Below are positions 1-13,440 of a stretch of 64,000 nucleotides of DNA, in pieces. How positions within the stretch are numbered: position 1 is the stretch's first letter; each line of letters opens with the position of its first letter. Origin of the DNA: Lenzites betulinus (Eukaryota > Basidiomycota > Agaricomycetes > Polyporales > Polyporaceae); assembly GCA_022264855.1 (NCBI GenBank), contig JABYQU010000005.1, forward strand, positions 930,001 through 994,000. The letters are read 5' to 3'. The notes below the pieces were generated by a model, which saw only the letters and a program-made list of their open reading frames with translations, was not told the origin of the DNA and ran no database searches. Position numbers and translations under genes: made by a program.

Positions 1-12
1 AGGCTGAGGTGC

Positions 13-28
13 AGGTAGGTAGGTAGGT
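13..28. repeat. AGGT microsatellite
   Basis: Four perfect AGGT units in a row. No function is implied. Confidence 0.7.
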
Positions 29-2820
29 AAGGCAGGGCAGCAAAGGGCCGCGGGGTCTCGGGGGCTGGGGCGGTGGGATAGGGTGAGGTTAGGGTGGCTG
101 CCCGTGCCTGTGCGAGTCCTTGAGAGTCTGCGGTGGGCGATCTGGGTCGCGAACGCGAGGCGTCCTGCGCAGCACCTCTGGCATCCTGTGAGTACTCTGC
201 GTCCCTAACCGCATACCCATACCCAGCACGCCGTGCCAGGTGAGCACATAGGCACATAGGGGCGTATGGGAGCGGCGGGCTCGATGCAGATACAGCCACG
301 GCCGCCTGCGCGCGGACGGCTAGATGACGACCGCAGAAGGACTGGGCAGAAGGTGCAGCGCGGGAACGCACGCCGAGAGCGGAAAAGCCGACAAGCTTTC
401 GTCGCCCAGCGCGCGTTCCCGCGCGAAGCCGAACCCGCCTGCCCCAGACCCCGGGAGCCGCCTGCGTGATACGGGATATGCGTGCGGATATCCAGGTGCG
501 TGATTCTGGATATCATTCCTGGTTCTAGATTCTAGAATAGGCAACCTGGAATAGGCAACCCGGAACGCGCGACCTGGGACGGGCGACGCACTGGAACTAG
601 AAGCGGGGCGTGTGCGTGCACAGGCAGGCCCGCAGGGGCACGATAGAGGCTAAAGCCCGGGGCTTGGAAGGGCGGAAGGGGAGAAGGGCGGAAGGCTGCG
701 CGGTGTACGTACACGCTTACGCTCGCGCCGAGCGTTGGGCACGGCGCACTGGGCAGTGGAAGTCTGATGTGCTCGCGGTGCGCTCGCCACAGGGTGGGCG
801 GGCGTCATAGTGCCATAGTGTCACGATGGGGAGCGCGCGGAGGCGTAAATAGTGCATGGTGATTGAGGACTGCGTTACTGTTAAAGTTCGTTAACGTTGG
901 TGTGCGGACGCAGAGCGAGACGGCCGCGCGCGCGCGCGCGCGAGACGAGAGGCTAGAAATTCCAGACGAGATTCCAGCCGGGCGCGGACGAGCACGAGAA
1001 CGGCGATGGGCCGTGCCGCACGCCCCGCGGCGCAGCCCAATGGCAATCGCGACAATCCAACAGGGCAGCCAGAGCCTAGCAGGGCAGCCAGCCAGCCAAT
1101 CACGCGCGAGCCAATCAGCCCGCAGAACACGCCTAGACGCCGCAGAGACGACACCGCTCGACAGAGGCGAGCTCTAGAAGGCCGGAGAGGCGTTTCACAG
1201 CGACAGTCGGAATGGGGGTCTGCAGCGTGCGGGCGCGCCTGCCCGCGCGTGGATCCCGAGGCCCGAGTACCGAGTAGGGTGCAGCTGCAGAGTGTGACGA
1301 GACCAGGGGGCCAGTCTCCAGAAAGCCGGGTGCAGATGGACCGCGGGACATGGCGAGGCGTGGTGATCGAATTCGAAGATCCCCAGCGGAACAACTCGCG
1401 TTGCGCGAGGAGAGCAGAATGCGCAGCGCGATCATCAGCGTGGATATCACAGAAGGCAACTCTGAGCGTATACGCAATAGAACGAGACCACAGCTGCAAC
1501 AGAACAGGACCGCAGCGGCAACTCGTCAGGGTACACCGGTACGATGCAGTACTCGAGTCCAAGGATCGCCGCGGGGGAGCAGGAGACGCCGCGAATTTCA
1601 TGAGGGGCCAGGCGGTACACCACGCGGTGCGCCGCGCGCGTCTGCGTTCACCAGTCGAGGGAGAAGACGTGCCAGGGGAGGATCCATGGGCGTCCGCGCC
1701 CGCCACGCTCCACCCCACGCGCATCGACATCGACTTCGTCCGTCTCGACGGTGGAATCATCTGCGGCAGCGTCTCCAGGAGCTGAGCTATTCACGTTTGC
1801 ACGTCCGTACGCGCCCGCGTGTGGGATATCCGGCGAAGAGCTGGGCGCCAACATCGAGCATCGAGATATCCGGATACTTACGTTGTCGCGTGCAAGCGCC
1901 CGTGGCGAGAGCGTAGCTCGCGGGACGCCTATAGGAGCCCTGCAGGGCGGAGTACAGCTTCTGCGATTCGACGGAGGGCGCTTGGGGAAGAGCTCGTGCG
2001 AGGCCCTGGCGGTGGCGGCTCCGCCGATGCTGGGGTGGTGAGATCATTGGGATATCCTAGGACCTGGGACGCCGGGTGAGCGCTGGGCGGCGGATGGGCT
2101 GTGAATGACGACTTTGGCCTGGACGAATTTGAATGAGAAGCGATCTACGTGCGGGCTGGAGAGCGCGCGAGGCACGGGTATGATCGACGAAGGTGGACCT
2201 GGCGACGATCACCTATCCACTGGGCTGTGGTTTGCGGTGCGTTGCGCATCTGCGGAGGGTCTATGTGGGACTGGCCTATCATTGAAGACGATTAGGCAAT
2301 TAAAGATGTCCTTTCACAAACCACAATACGCAGACGAAGTCGTCGAAACCACAGACGCGATGCTACTCTGCACAGCGCGCCACCGCAACTCACCGTGCCG
2401 TACGTACCTGGATTTTCGCGCGCGCCAGCAGTTCCGCCTGCGTCTCCATCCGAATCCAATTTCCAAAGTGCGCAACCCCGGGCCTGCAGCGCCAAACAGA
2501 ACGCTGAGGCTTGCGAGTCCTGTGTTCGCGGGCCATGACGAAGGAGCAATCGTGTTCGTGGCGCCGCCACGGGACGCCGTGCCTCCGCCCAATTGCAGCC
2601 TGTTCCCCGGGTCCGCACCATATCATCATCATCGAGGCCGGCGCGGCGAACTCCCCGTACACATGCGCATATGTACAGATGCAGGTGCACTGGCCATGGA
2701 CGCGGATGCGGATGTCCCCGTCGACGTCGTGGACGCCGGCTCGAGCGCGAAGCGCGGGTATTTTGGGAAACGGCCGGGCGCTCGAGGCGCGGGTTCTGCC
2801 AGTAAGTACTTGAGTTCGCG

Positions 2821-2846
2821 TTCTGAGTTCTGAGTTCTGAGTTCTG
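2821..2846. repeat. Heptamer tandem repeat TTCTGAG
   Basis: Three perfect TTCTGAG units followed by TTCTG. It is one of four period-7 arrays in the first 22 kb. Confidence 0.85.
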
Positions 2847-4549
2847 TGGGCTCTCGCGCCGCTGTAAGTACTGCGAGTGCCTTTGATGCTCACAGGGGGC
2901 ATTCCAGAGGATGTGCACTTCGTGCTGGGAATGGCATTGTCAGGGTGGGAGCTCGGCGGGCATGCCGCAGGATATGATGGCATATCATGTCGGACATACC
3001 TCTGGAATTGACGCGAAGTTCTTGCGGGTGCTGCAGTATCCGGATAGCGCTTGAGGCCAAGTTGTTTGCGGGAGCAGTATGGCGGGGTGTCACGGTCACT
3101 GTACAAGGCTGTTGCGCGCGCGCGATAGACGATCTCTCTTCCTGGAGGTCGGCGTAGTGGAGTAAAACTCGAAACGCCCACTTGAAGTGCGAGACGCTTG
3201 TGCGGGCGTCTGGCTCCACACGGACGCTCCCGGTAGGTTGGACGCGCGCTTCATCGTGAAGTGCAGTCGAATTTGAATGAACTTGCTCCTCCTCTTCACG
3301 CATGTCCGGATAGTACGCAGCTTATTGTAAGTCAGAAGAACTGCCCAGGCGCTTTGTGCGTAGGTTTCTCAAGCGCGCGTCCAGAATTGGCTGAAATCTC
3401 CTGATAGAAGGAGGCACGACGCGAGTCGGCGTAGTGTCCTCATGCCATACGGCGCCGAACGTCACGTACGTACGGCGTCGCAGACGCACGGAAAAAATCG
3501 CAGTTGCGCATGGGCGGTTGGCACCCAACACGCAGCAGCGTTCAATGGCGCTACCAGGAGACGAGATATGCCATACCGGACGAACGCGCGAAATACCAGG
3601 CCGAAAAATGGCAGTCACGCCGCGCCGGCGACCAATATCGCTGAGTATCGCGTCCAGCTGGCACCACGCAATTTGCCGTACACCTAGGCCTCCAGCTCGG
3701 CCCCCCTCGACATGACGCTGTGACACAGACGGACGTGCACCACATTATCATAGATGCAGAGCAAGAGGCAGACGTATGACAAGCTAGCGCTTCCGCGGGT
3801 GGTCGCCGCCCGCCGGTCCCGCTGGATCGCCGTACAGGATCGCGCACCACGCGGATTGTGTCACGCTGTCCCGCGTGTCGACGCGTCGACGCGTCAGCGC
3901 GAGTTATTAGACATGCGTACGTTGTGTAAGTACGTGGGACTTGGAGGAGGACGCAACGATGCGACGGGCGTGTCCGCATAGGGGGGAGTGCGACGCGCTG
4001 GCATGTCGCGCCGTCCTGCCCTGCAAACGGTCAAAGTTCAAACGTTGACCTGCATTGACAGCTCTGGTCATTCGACTTGGAAAATGGGAACGGCCTGCGC
4101 TCACATCGTACTTCTCTGTCACTTCTTCGGAGAGCACCACGAGCTTCGAGCTCTGCGCCACTGTCGAATGTCTAATGGCACCCTCCCGTCACGTTCTGCC
4201 GCATTGAACCTTCCAGTCTGCTCGCGTATACAGCAACATCAGATGCTTTGACGGCGAAGACGGTATACCCCGCGCTCGCGGGGTTGCGGGGTCGCGGCGA
4301 TCGCGATTGCGTCGGCTACACCTGACCCTGTACCGCTGCAGAGATTCCACGGTGTGGCGGCGACACATTGTAGGTACAGCTACAGGTAAGCATGGTAAGC
4401 ACGCTTCTTTCTCTGGTATGCATTTACGGGACTCGGACTAACCTGCGAGTTTAAACAGTCACTAATGACCTTCCTATGGTGCGCGCACGCTCGCGCTTGG
4501 TGCGGGATGGAATGTGGACGCCGGCATCCCCGATTGGAGCTTGAAGCTC

Positions 4550-4620
4550 GAGGTGCGAGGTGCGGGGTGCGAGGTGCGAGGTGCGAGGTGCGAGGTGCGA
4601 GGTGCGAGGTGCGAGGTGCG
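4550..4620. repeat. Heptamer minisatellite GAGGTGC, about 10 units
   Basis: About ten nearly perfect GAGGTGC units over 71 bp, one carrying a G for A change. Because the period of seven is not a multiple of three, it is read through in several frames as repetitive peptides; these open frames are a by-product and not genes. Confidence 0.95.
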
Positions 4621-5638
4621 AAGATCCGGAAGATGCAAGCTGAACGTTGAACGCCGGGCATGCGTGCATGCCAGTGCGTCCGCACATTCGCGAGTGGCGA
4701 CGCTCCTCCCAAACCCCAAGCCCCGGGATCCAAAGTGCCGACGATCCGCGTTGGACAACCGTTGACGTGGCGCGCAACAGCGCGTTCTGTGTTCCGAGTT
4801 CGACGGTGCGCGCCTTCGCCGTTACTCTGTACCTCTGAGCAGTGAGTACTGCTTTCTGAGGAGGGTGCACTGGATTACATGATGTCAGGGATACATACCT
4901 AACGTCTGTGTTTGCGTCGCGGTAGGTCCCAGACGAGCTGGTGGGTGGAACGGGGGGTTTCGGTGTGCGCCAGAGGTATGTTCTCCAGACGCGACGCTCG
5001 GGCGCGCGGGACCATCTCGACTGCTATCGCGAGCCCTAGCGCGACTCCGCCGCCGGGATCATCGCTGGATCGCCATATGCCATGGTCACACGCGGATGTC
5101 TAGAGTCTCCCGGAGCCCGGAGCATGCACGAGGAGGCTCACACGGGGTTGAGGCGTCCGAGTCGCGAGCGCGACTAGTGAGAGTCCGCCGCTGGCTTGGA
5201 TGACGCTGGATTGCCGTATGTCATATGTCGTATGTTACCTTGCATAACTCCGGACGAGTGCTTGACCCGGCGTTCAAGCGACCAATGGGCCGCTCCGCGC
5301 GCCACAAGCACATCCCCGCCACAAGGACCCAAGGATGCGCTCGACATACCTCCGCCCGTGGGTTCGTACCCACCAGCCCTCCCTTTCAGGATACCGCTCG
5401 GAGCGCGCCAGCTTCGCACATGCACATGTACTCTGAACGCCGAACACTGCAATTTAAAACCCTGTTGAGTGTCGCACACCCCCGGTATCCCGCGCACGGA
5501 TCGCACCCTCCCCCGCGGAGGCAGCACGCCTCGTCCCATTCTCATCAATTCACGAACGAACCAATTGCGCGCGCACGGTGCGCCACCGGCAGAACGTGTC
5601 GAGCTCACCCTCATACAGTACCTCTCCCGCGCAGGTGC

Positions 5639-5726
5639 TTATTGGACAGTTCGCCTGCCCTCGCGGGCCAATCGCGTCCCCTGCTGTCTCGCGCCACCCA
5701 ATAGCCGGGGCGCGACGCGATTGGCC
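5639..5726. promoter_or_regulatory. CCAAT/ATTGG box cluster with a 13-bp inverted repeat
   Basis: Four CCAAT or ATTGG boxes lie within about 90 bp. Two are embedded in a perfect 13-bp inverted repeat, GGCCAATCGCGTC at 5666-5678 and its complement at 5714-5726. CCAAT boxes bind the fungal HAP (CBF) complex, so this could be a promoter, possibly bidirectional. No transcript model can be attached on either side, so the call is tentative. Confidence 0.3.
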
Positions 5727-8700
5727 GCGCGGGCTCCGCGGACTAGCCTATGCACGTCGTCCTTACGCCGGATGGACAGACGGGCGGGCATGAGGCTATC
5801 GAGCTTCTGCTTCGACGGGATGCTCGTCGGTCATGCTGCGCGCGCGGGGATTGGCTGGCGGATTGATGTGGGTGTGCGGGCGTAGGTGGGAGGAGGGTGC
5901 GACGGAGACGGAGACTGTTACGCGCGGTTGGGTAGAGCGGGCGGTGGATGTCGATGTGGAGTATTTTGTATTGGATATTGAGCGGTAATGCCGCTGTGCG
6001 CACGCGTGCCCTCCGCTTGCTCGCCGGGCGGCGGACATGCAAGTGCAAAGGATAGAGAGAGAGAGAACGCGCGTGCGCGCGACTGCATCTGCCCGGGAGG
6101 GGTTCATCGCCGCGACATTGCTGCCAAACAGACGGCGCGCCCAGGCGTCGCGCGTCGGGCAAACGCAAACAGCGCACGAGGATACCATACGCGCGGGACA
6201 AGGCGACATGGCGACATTCATATGCCTAGTCGGAGGAAGGGCTTCTGGCCGCTCGCCGACTATTGTCAGGGATCCTGGAGGCAGTCTGAGGGGAGCTTCT
6301 GGCCGAGTGCGATTCCGTCGTGCGCGCCGCCGCCTTCGAAGAAGCAGCCGTCGTGCTGCGACGTGATGCGCCGCCCCGCCCTGTCGTCCCCTAGTCCTGC
6401 TTCTGCTCGCTGCTGTAGTCACACCCAGCGGGAGGGGGTAATACGCGAATCGGCGCAGCTTGGGAATAAACCCGGCGTACTCCAGATGCGGGCTCCGGAC
6501 GTGGACGGGCATCGGGCGAGGAGGACAAGGGGAGGATCGCGGTGGCCGGAAGGGACGAGAAGGGCATGCGCTGCGGCAGCAGGATCAGCAGCGCGCCTCG
6601 GCGCTGCAAACGCGGCCGTACGGCGCATTGCGGCTTGCACTCCCTCCGCGCCTCGCGCTGGCACTCGCTCTCCCAGGCGGCACCCCGCACGCGCACGACG
6701 CGCTGGTTATGTTTCCGTCATGTCGCTCGCGCGCCCGTGCTCGGTCCCGCGGGCTCGCGTCGTGATAGACAATACGCTAAGCACGGCCAATCAGAGGTAT
6801 TCGTTCCGCGGACGATCGGGCCTCGCTCGCTCGGACGACGGGATGGGATGGTCGGACGGGAAGATCTGGAACGGCGGCGGCGGCGGCGGGCGCGTGGTTT
6901 GGTTGCCGAACAGACGAGGGCTGGTCGGTGTCTAACGCGACTGCAGTGCGTGCACTGCTCGCTCGCGGCGTTGATCGCGTCCTGGGATGAGAGGGAGCTG
7001 GATCTGGAGGAACGCGCGCGTCCGGCCGGGGCATGCGCCTTCCGCGTTCTGTATCGCCGTCTGTCGGCCCTGCACCGTGCGCGCCCTCCGGGTTTCCCCC
7101 ATAGGTATGTCTTGTATTCCTCGCCCGGGGTACGTGTATATGCGGTTGCTGCCGCGATATATGGGACGTGGCAGCCCGAGCTGTCCGCCGGTGACGTCGG
7201 CTGGCCCGGGAGATCCTACACGCCCGACTTCGGTGAGGTTCACATTCAGTGGGAGGCGAACAGTCAGGGAGACCAGGGCGAGGAGGGATTTGGTCCGGCT
7301 TCTTGCGCGAGATCGCGATGTGTGACCGAGGCGCCTCTCATGGCGTTCGCCGTCCCGGTCTGGCTGGCGAGTTGCACTCGCCGGAGCGTGACAGAAAGGC
7401 CTCCGAGTCGCCGGCACCCTACCCCGACGCGCCCTTTCCCAAACAAGGCGGGTACGACGTTGCCTAGTAAGGGGGTGCGTATGTCCTTTATGACATGCGC
7501 CGCGTTCGACTCCTCAAGCTTTGGCGCAGGATCCGAGGAGGCACTTCGAGGCGTGCAGCTACTACCATATCGAGTATCGAGTTCCACCTTGCGCGCGACA
7601 AACGCGTACCTCCCCTCTCGCCGGGTTGAGCGCTGAGAACCGGCATGTCTGTCGTGTCCTCCGGAGTCAAACGTGCACTCGGGGTTTGTGGATCGCCGCG
7701 CGGACGGCCGGGACGTGGTTGTACGGCGTAGTTTAGGGAGGTGCATTCCCAGCTTGACAAAAAGGCATATGGTGTACTCTACCTCTGCCTCGGCGCGCGA
7801 TATCCTATGGGGCGGGGGAGTGTGAGTGCGTAATCCCTCACGGAGTACCTATAGCCCGGTATCAGCGTCGAGGGTATGTATATATCGCGCGAAAATAAAC
7901 CTGCCTTTCGCTGCTTGCAGCGTGAGAGAGGCCATGCGCGGAGCGGGTTTCAAAGTATGCGCGTGCATCCGGCCCCTCATTGGGTGCTAGTAAGGAGGAT
8001 GGGTAAGCATCGATGAAGCGCGTCTGGAGGATTACAACGGGTGGCGGCCCAAAGAAGGCGGGGGGCGTGCTCCAACGCGTGAAGCCTCTGTACGAATAGT
8101 CGTGAAAACTTGAGGTGAACTGCGCGCGCCATGGTCGCATGGTCGCAGCAAGTTGTAGATGTTGAAAAGGCCCCAGTTGGACTGAAGGATGGATATTGTC
8201 GCTCCATACAAGTCCCACCCAGCCAGTGCATGGGTGAGGTTCGAAATTCGAGCCCCCGCGCCCGCGTAGATCATGCACTGCGAACGCCATCCCGCTGCGC
8301 GCGAGCGCGCGGCACTTGCACGAATTGCCTGCCCTTTCCAATTGGTCTATCCTCTCACGCTCTCCACTCCCGCCTGTCACCTTCTAGCTCCCAATGCCTA
8401 GCCTCAAGAAGGCGCGAATGCCAGCATGGTGCCCCACGCGGCGAGCGCAAGCGAGACTCGAGGAGAAGTGTCGTGAGCGCTGTGGGTACACCATTCGCCC
8501 TCGAGCGCGCGGCTCGCGGGCTATGCCTCTTTGGGTGGCGCGCCTCTCCCGCCACCCGCCAGTGTTTCACGAGCCTCGAGCTATGGAACCCCCCGAGCGC
8601 GAGCCCGAGTCCGGCGGGCTCGGTCATGGAAGGCGCGTACGTGTGCTCGGACTCAGAGCGGGAGAGCGGGAGGGCGCGCGCGAAGGCGCAGGAGACGTAA

Positions 8701-9880
8701 GCGGCGCGCGCGAGAAGGGGCCGACGTGGGCGCGAGGCTACCGGTCGTCTGCGTGCGCCGTATGTGTCTTGGGGTCGGGGTTGGAGTTGAGCGCCGGGCG
8801 TCGGGCGTCGAGCGTTGAGGCGTGCTGTAGATTTGGCTACGGGTGTGACGACTGGTTTCTGAGGCGTTACACGATGTGCGGCGGTCTGGAGGGTCCGTGC
8901 TCGACTTGTCCTCGCTGCCTCCGCCTCCGCGACCAGCGCTGCTGCTGCTGGGTTCTTCCTTCCTCTCTAGCGAGCGAAAACCCGATATCTCCCTCGCCCC
9001 CTCACATCCCTCGCTTTCACTGTCAGGCTGTCGGGGCGGTGAGGCAATGCTGCTTATGTCCTGCGGCGGCGCTGCGGGCACAGGAAAGGGGACAACGCAA
9101 CTCCTCGAATGGGACCGACGCGGATGCGAGCGAAGGCCGGGCGTATCCTGGCCTGTATGGATCTTGCCCTTCTGTTATTCCGTCCTATCAGGGAGGCCGG
9201 ATTTCTATGCTTGCTCCTTCGGAATTCGAACCTCCGTCATGGACGGAATCTGAGCATCCGTCGTGGTAAGAGGCCGGCGGGTTCTCGAGCGGGGTACAAG
9301 TCGGGCTGAGACTCCGATAACGCAGAGCGCAGAATAGCAGCTCTGGTTGCTGATACGAGGGCGGCGCTTTTCAGTGTCCGTCTGCGATGAACCCGGACAC
9401 GGATACGGGCTCAACACGAACATGGAAACACGTCCTGGCGTCGTATGCAAAACGTCGACTTAGCACGTACACCCTGCAGGCACCGCGCCTGGGGCGATGG
9501 TCAACCTATTAAGCTTATGCTTCATGTTTCAGCACGCACATCCCCGCCGCGAAACGGGCATGCCATCCCAGCCATCCCGATTGTGAGCTCGCTCACCTGT
9601 GCGGTAAGCCCACTACCCCCCACTACGACCGATACGCCCTCCGATGCATCGCCCGCATAGGCGCCACTCCCCGATCGAGCAGCCGCCCTACCCCGCGCGA
9701 GTCATCCGCGCTCCGACCTGGGTTTGGGTTTGGACGCGCTTGCTTAGGCGGATGTGTACGTGCATTTAGACAACCAGGATCTGGCTATAGCATGCGCCAC
9801 CCGGCGCAGTGGATGGTTGTGCGCGCGCGCCAGCCCGCTTCGCTTCGCGGATCGCAGGTTGAACGCGGGCGGCGGCGGGA

Positions 9881-10176
9881 CTTCGCGTTCCATGAGGCTA
9901 CCGTACGCCGCGCTCGGCGCCAGGCTTGTGGGTTCGTGGGTTCCTGACGCTCGTGGTCTTCGCGTTCGTGCCGCCCGTGCTCGCTGCCACCTGCGCCGAC
10001 AGGAGACAGGAGAGGGAGGCCTGGCCCATGCTGGGACGATAGCAAGAATACTTGTGCCACGGGCGGGGGCAGGAGGGCTGCACGTCGAACCCAGAGTTGG
10101 AGGAAGGACCTAGGTGTGCAGGGTCGGGGTGTGCGCTATAGGTAGATGTCGAATAAGCTCAAGGCAGCCCGCTTTG
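9881..10176 (+). repeat. Dispersed repeat, copy 1 (inverted copy at 29.0-29.3 kb)
   Basis: About 290 bp here aligns, with divergence and small indels, to the reverse complement of 29024-29296. The best block starts with CTTCGCGTTCCATGAGGCTA and continues through a shared GATAGCAAGAATA stretch. No ORF is preserved in both copies. It is probably an old mobile-element fragment of unknown class. Confidence 0.75.
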
Positions 10177-11575
10177 GACCCGGGGCGGAGCCTCGGAGCT
10201 TGGCCAGAGGAAGAGAAAGATGTGTGTGAAGAGAGGGCGGGTTGATGCGGGTGGGGTTAGGCGGGACTGGCCGATAGCGATGAGGTTGTGCATGTCACTA
10301 GGCATTGCGATCTTGCTCGTTGTTGAGCCGGGTGTGCATTCATCGTACCCTGCGGCGGATGTTGTAACCGTGGTCGTTAGGCAACGTGTATGCGAAGAGG
10401 AAAACGATATGACATCCGACGGTGACGGATCTCCGGTAGCCATATTCGCGGTATGGAGTGCGTACGTACGGCGGACGATGTACGTGTGGCAGTTCATTGA
10501 GTATGACGACCTAGACCGATCATGCTATACAGTGAGAATCCTGCAAGGAAGTAGAGGGATTGATGCCCGCCATAGAGACTGCATTAGCTCACCCAAATCG
10601 ACGGAACTTTGCTGAAACGTTGCGGGCGTAGAAGCGACTCGTTTGAGTCGAGCATGTTCCTGGAGGCGCAGTCCCTGAGGTGCATAACCCGTTTATGGCA
10701 TGTGTCGTGGTCTTTTTGGCTTCAGAATAGTCTGGAGAACGGCGCCTTGCTGGTCTTCAGCGTGGAACTCGTAGCTGTACATCCATAATAGGAAAACACT
10801 TGTGTATTTACCTCTTGAAAACCCGTTCAATCTAGCGAGGCTGATGGGCCAGTTTGGAAAGCACGAAGGTGACTGTAGCCAAGCTTGAAGTTGAGACGCT
10901 GGGATGAACAAATGTGGTGCCACCTTCTCCAAATAACTTCATTGCAGTTGAACGAACGCAGCACGACCTGCCGGGCTATTGTTAACATTGGCGCATACAG
11001 TCGCTCACGTCCATAGGACAATAGTAGCATTTACTTACCTTATGGATCGAAAGGCCTGCTACAATCAATCTCGGTGAGCGGTTTCTATGGTCCAAAATTC
11101 AACAGCTATAGTTCTGGCAGTATAAATATCAAATCAATAGCGCTAGCCTACTAGCACAACATGCACTCTCGAGGATTAGTCTCCCAAAATCAGGCCCCAA
11201 TGGATGAAAAGCACTCACTGAGAGCAGTACAATTTGTGTCCGCGTATAAGCCATTCATCTTCAGTGCTGTGATAGTTTGTTCATGAACACAATAATGACG
11301 CAGAGGGAAAAGGTTGTCGACGTTCGTAAACAAGAGAAATAAGCGCTCGAAGCTGTCGGCCCGTTGAGGGTCCCTACTAGGCTTCTAGTGACTGAACCGA
11401 TGTCTCACAAACTTAAGCATGACGACGCAGAATACGCATCGCATACCATTAGCTCCAATGATGATATTACACACAATGACTTCCCTCTGGCAAGCGCGAC
11501 GGCGGGAGCCAAGACGACGTACGATCGCGTGGAACCCGCCGAAGACTGTGCAGTTGGCTACTACAACGGCGGAGA
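10177..11575. other. Intergenic, no supported gene
   Basis: Less GC-rich than the preceding 10 kb. An open frame on + at 10220-10618 (131 codons, one hydrophobic stretch) and small frames on - near 10.7-11.0 kb have no recognisable domain and no splice partners. The 3' region of the minus-strand transporter gene would extend into 11.5 kb and below. Confidence 0.5.
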
Positions 11576-13440
11576 CTAGATCGTATCGAGTATAGGGAGC
11601 CCGTCGTTCGCCGACCCTACGCCTGTCGCAATGGCTTTCTCATCGTCGTCGACTCCCTCCGTCAAGTTCGCAGAGGCGACGTTCTCGCGTTGAGCTATGA
11701 GCTCCCGATTGTAGGAAACGCTTGTGATGGGAGTCGAGTGTTGGAAGAGAAGGTCAATCTGCTCCAGCGCGAGGCCCCGTGTCTCAGGAATGAAGAAATA
11801 TGCGAACAGTACGCCGGCGGCGCACGTAGAGCCCCATATGAAGAAGACTTTGACACCTAGGTTCGCGTTTCCCGCACCCGAGTTCACGAGGTATGGCGCC
11901 GCGAAGGAGATGGCCCAGTTTAAGAGCCTGTGGGGAAGGCGGTTCAGCAGTTGCGCATATAAAATCGTAATGGTAATGCTCACCAATGCGACGCAATTGA
12001 GAGCGACATCGCTTTCGCGCGTACGTTCAGCGGGAATATCTCCCCGACTATGACCCACCCAACGGGCCCCCATGTTGACGCGAACGCGGCGATGTAGATA
12101 CACATGAGTCCGATGATGGCGCGTTGAGGTGCGAGATCCGCTACGGACGTGGCGGCTCCGATGACAGCTATGAGGTATGCGCAGAGAGACATCACGCAGC
12201 CACCCCAGAGGAGGAGTGGACGCCGTCCCAGGTGGTCTGAACCCCACATCCCGGGGAGCGTCATGCCCATGTTGACAATCGTGTTCGCAATAGACACGAG
12301 GAATGGGTTCTTGATTCCGACGTGTGCAAAGAATGTCGTACCATCTGTATCAGACATTCGTCGATGAGGAGTCGTCGGCAGTAAGATGTGAACGGGGAAC
12401 TCACAGTAGAAAAGGAAGTTGATCCCGGTGAGCTGTTGGAATGCCAGGATACAGATTCCGGAGAGCGTTCGAAGTCCCGTCTTGATTTCGTTTGCCCGGA
12501 AGCAATCCCGGTATGTGCTCTCGCCCATGCTGTTCTCGCTGTTCAGGGTGGTACGTATGTCTTCGAGTTCATATTTGACTGCCGGGTTGCTTGGAGGCAA
12601 AGACGTGAGACGAGAAAGGGATTTTGCTGCAGCGATGTCGCGATTCTCCTTGACAAGCCAACGTGGTGTCTATAAACCCAATGTTAGAATGCGTTACGCA
12701 CGGTGAGATGACTATATCACCTCTGGGAGCCACAGCATGCCGACGAACAGTATGGATGCCCAGATAAATTGGATGGAAATGGGAATACGCCACGCAGAAT
12801 GATCCTGGCGGCCCTTCGTTCCATTGTTGATGACCGAAGCGAGCAGTAGTCCAATCGTGATAGCGAATGAGTAACAGGATACCACAGCACCCCGAAGCCA
12901 CTTCGGAGCACATTCCGATTGATACATAGGCACGAGGGTAGAGACGAGGCCGACCCCGAAGCCTGCAAAGAAGCGGCCCACGATGAAGGTGGACAGGTTT
13001 TCTGAACCAGTTTGAATGGCAATACCGAGGGAGAACATAAGACAGGACGCCATAATGCCGATCCTCCGTCCTAGCACGTCGGCGATAGGCCCGCCGCCCA
13101 ATGATCCTGTCACAGTATATTTGAATATCATCCGAGTTCATAGCGATCTCAGTCATCCCCAAGGTTGACTAGTCAACTCACCTAGCAATGTTCCAGCAGA
13201 TAAAATGGACACAACGACGGACTCCATAGACGTCGTAATATCAAATTCAGTGACGCTCGATTGCGGGATAGAGACTGGGTCGCCGAAGGTCTTAAGCCAG
13301 TCACTCATCTGGAGAATCCCGTTGATAGTGCCTGTGTCGTAGCCTTGAAGAGTGCCGCCAATCGATGCGAAAACAACCATAGCAAGACCTGCAATCGGCC
13401 GCTTGACAGGTGGCATGCGAGAAGCAGCAGAGATCTTCAT
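11576..13440 (-). CDS. MFS sugar (hexose-type) transporter, paralogue 1
   Basis: Likely imports hexoses across the plasma membrane (major facilitator superfamily, sugar porter family, 12 membrane segments). Exons: 13440-13182, 13106-12721, 12669-12405, 12344-11984, 11927-11576; they total 1623 nt, 540 residues, a usual length. Visible family signatures are GYDTGTI after the first helix, DVLGRRIG, the GRFFAGFGVGLVS helix followed by PMYQSE and PKWLRG, the sugar-binding QQLTGINF, DHLGRR, and the terminal PETRGLALEQID. The ATG at 13440 is chosen because the upstream in-frame codon is TTG; a TTTAAA box lies about 150 bp upstream. Exons 2, 3 and 4 have exactly the same lengths (386, 265, 361 nt) as in the transporters at 36.6 and 39.4 kb, so all three come from one ancestor. 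Substrate is not determinable from sequence. Confidence 0.95.

Larger units (their letters stand above)
1..9880. other. GC-rich region without a supported gene
   Basis: Open frames occur on both strands, but they overlap each other, are dominated by Arg/Ala/Pro/Ser, carry no domain I recognise, and cannot be linked by splice sites into a convincing product. Their openness follows from the high GC content. The stretch contains short tandem repeats (listed separately), a cluster of CCAAT/ATTGG boxes near 5.65 kb, a 14-bp palindrome at 3877-3890 (GTCGACGCGTCGAC) and degenerate repeats around 520-590. It could be gene-poor, repeat-derived DNA; a non-coding RNA cannot be excluded. Confidence 0.6.

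Noticed and set aside
863..1916. Long overlapping frames on both strands (up to 289 codons)
   Set aside because: They mirror each other in a GC-rich stretch, are Arg/Ala/Ser-rich, and show no domain or splice structure.
3877..3890. 14-bp palindrome GTCGACGCGTCGAC as an operator
   Set aside because: No gene is attached on either side and the sequence is built from common CpG-rich hexamers, so no regulatory role can be supported.
4451..4870. Open frames with repeated peptides around the GAGGTGC array
   Set aside because: The array has a period of seven and no internal stops, so several frames stay open on both strands; outside it the frames have no coding features.
9205..9300. Possible tRNA on the minus strand, because of GGTTCGAATTCC near 9222
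   Set aside because: The bases around the TTCGAAT loop do not form a T stem, and no A box or cloverleaf fits upstream.
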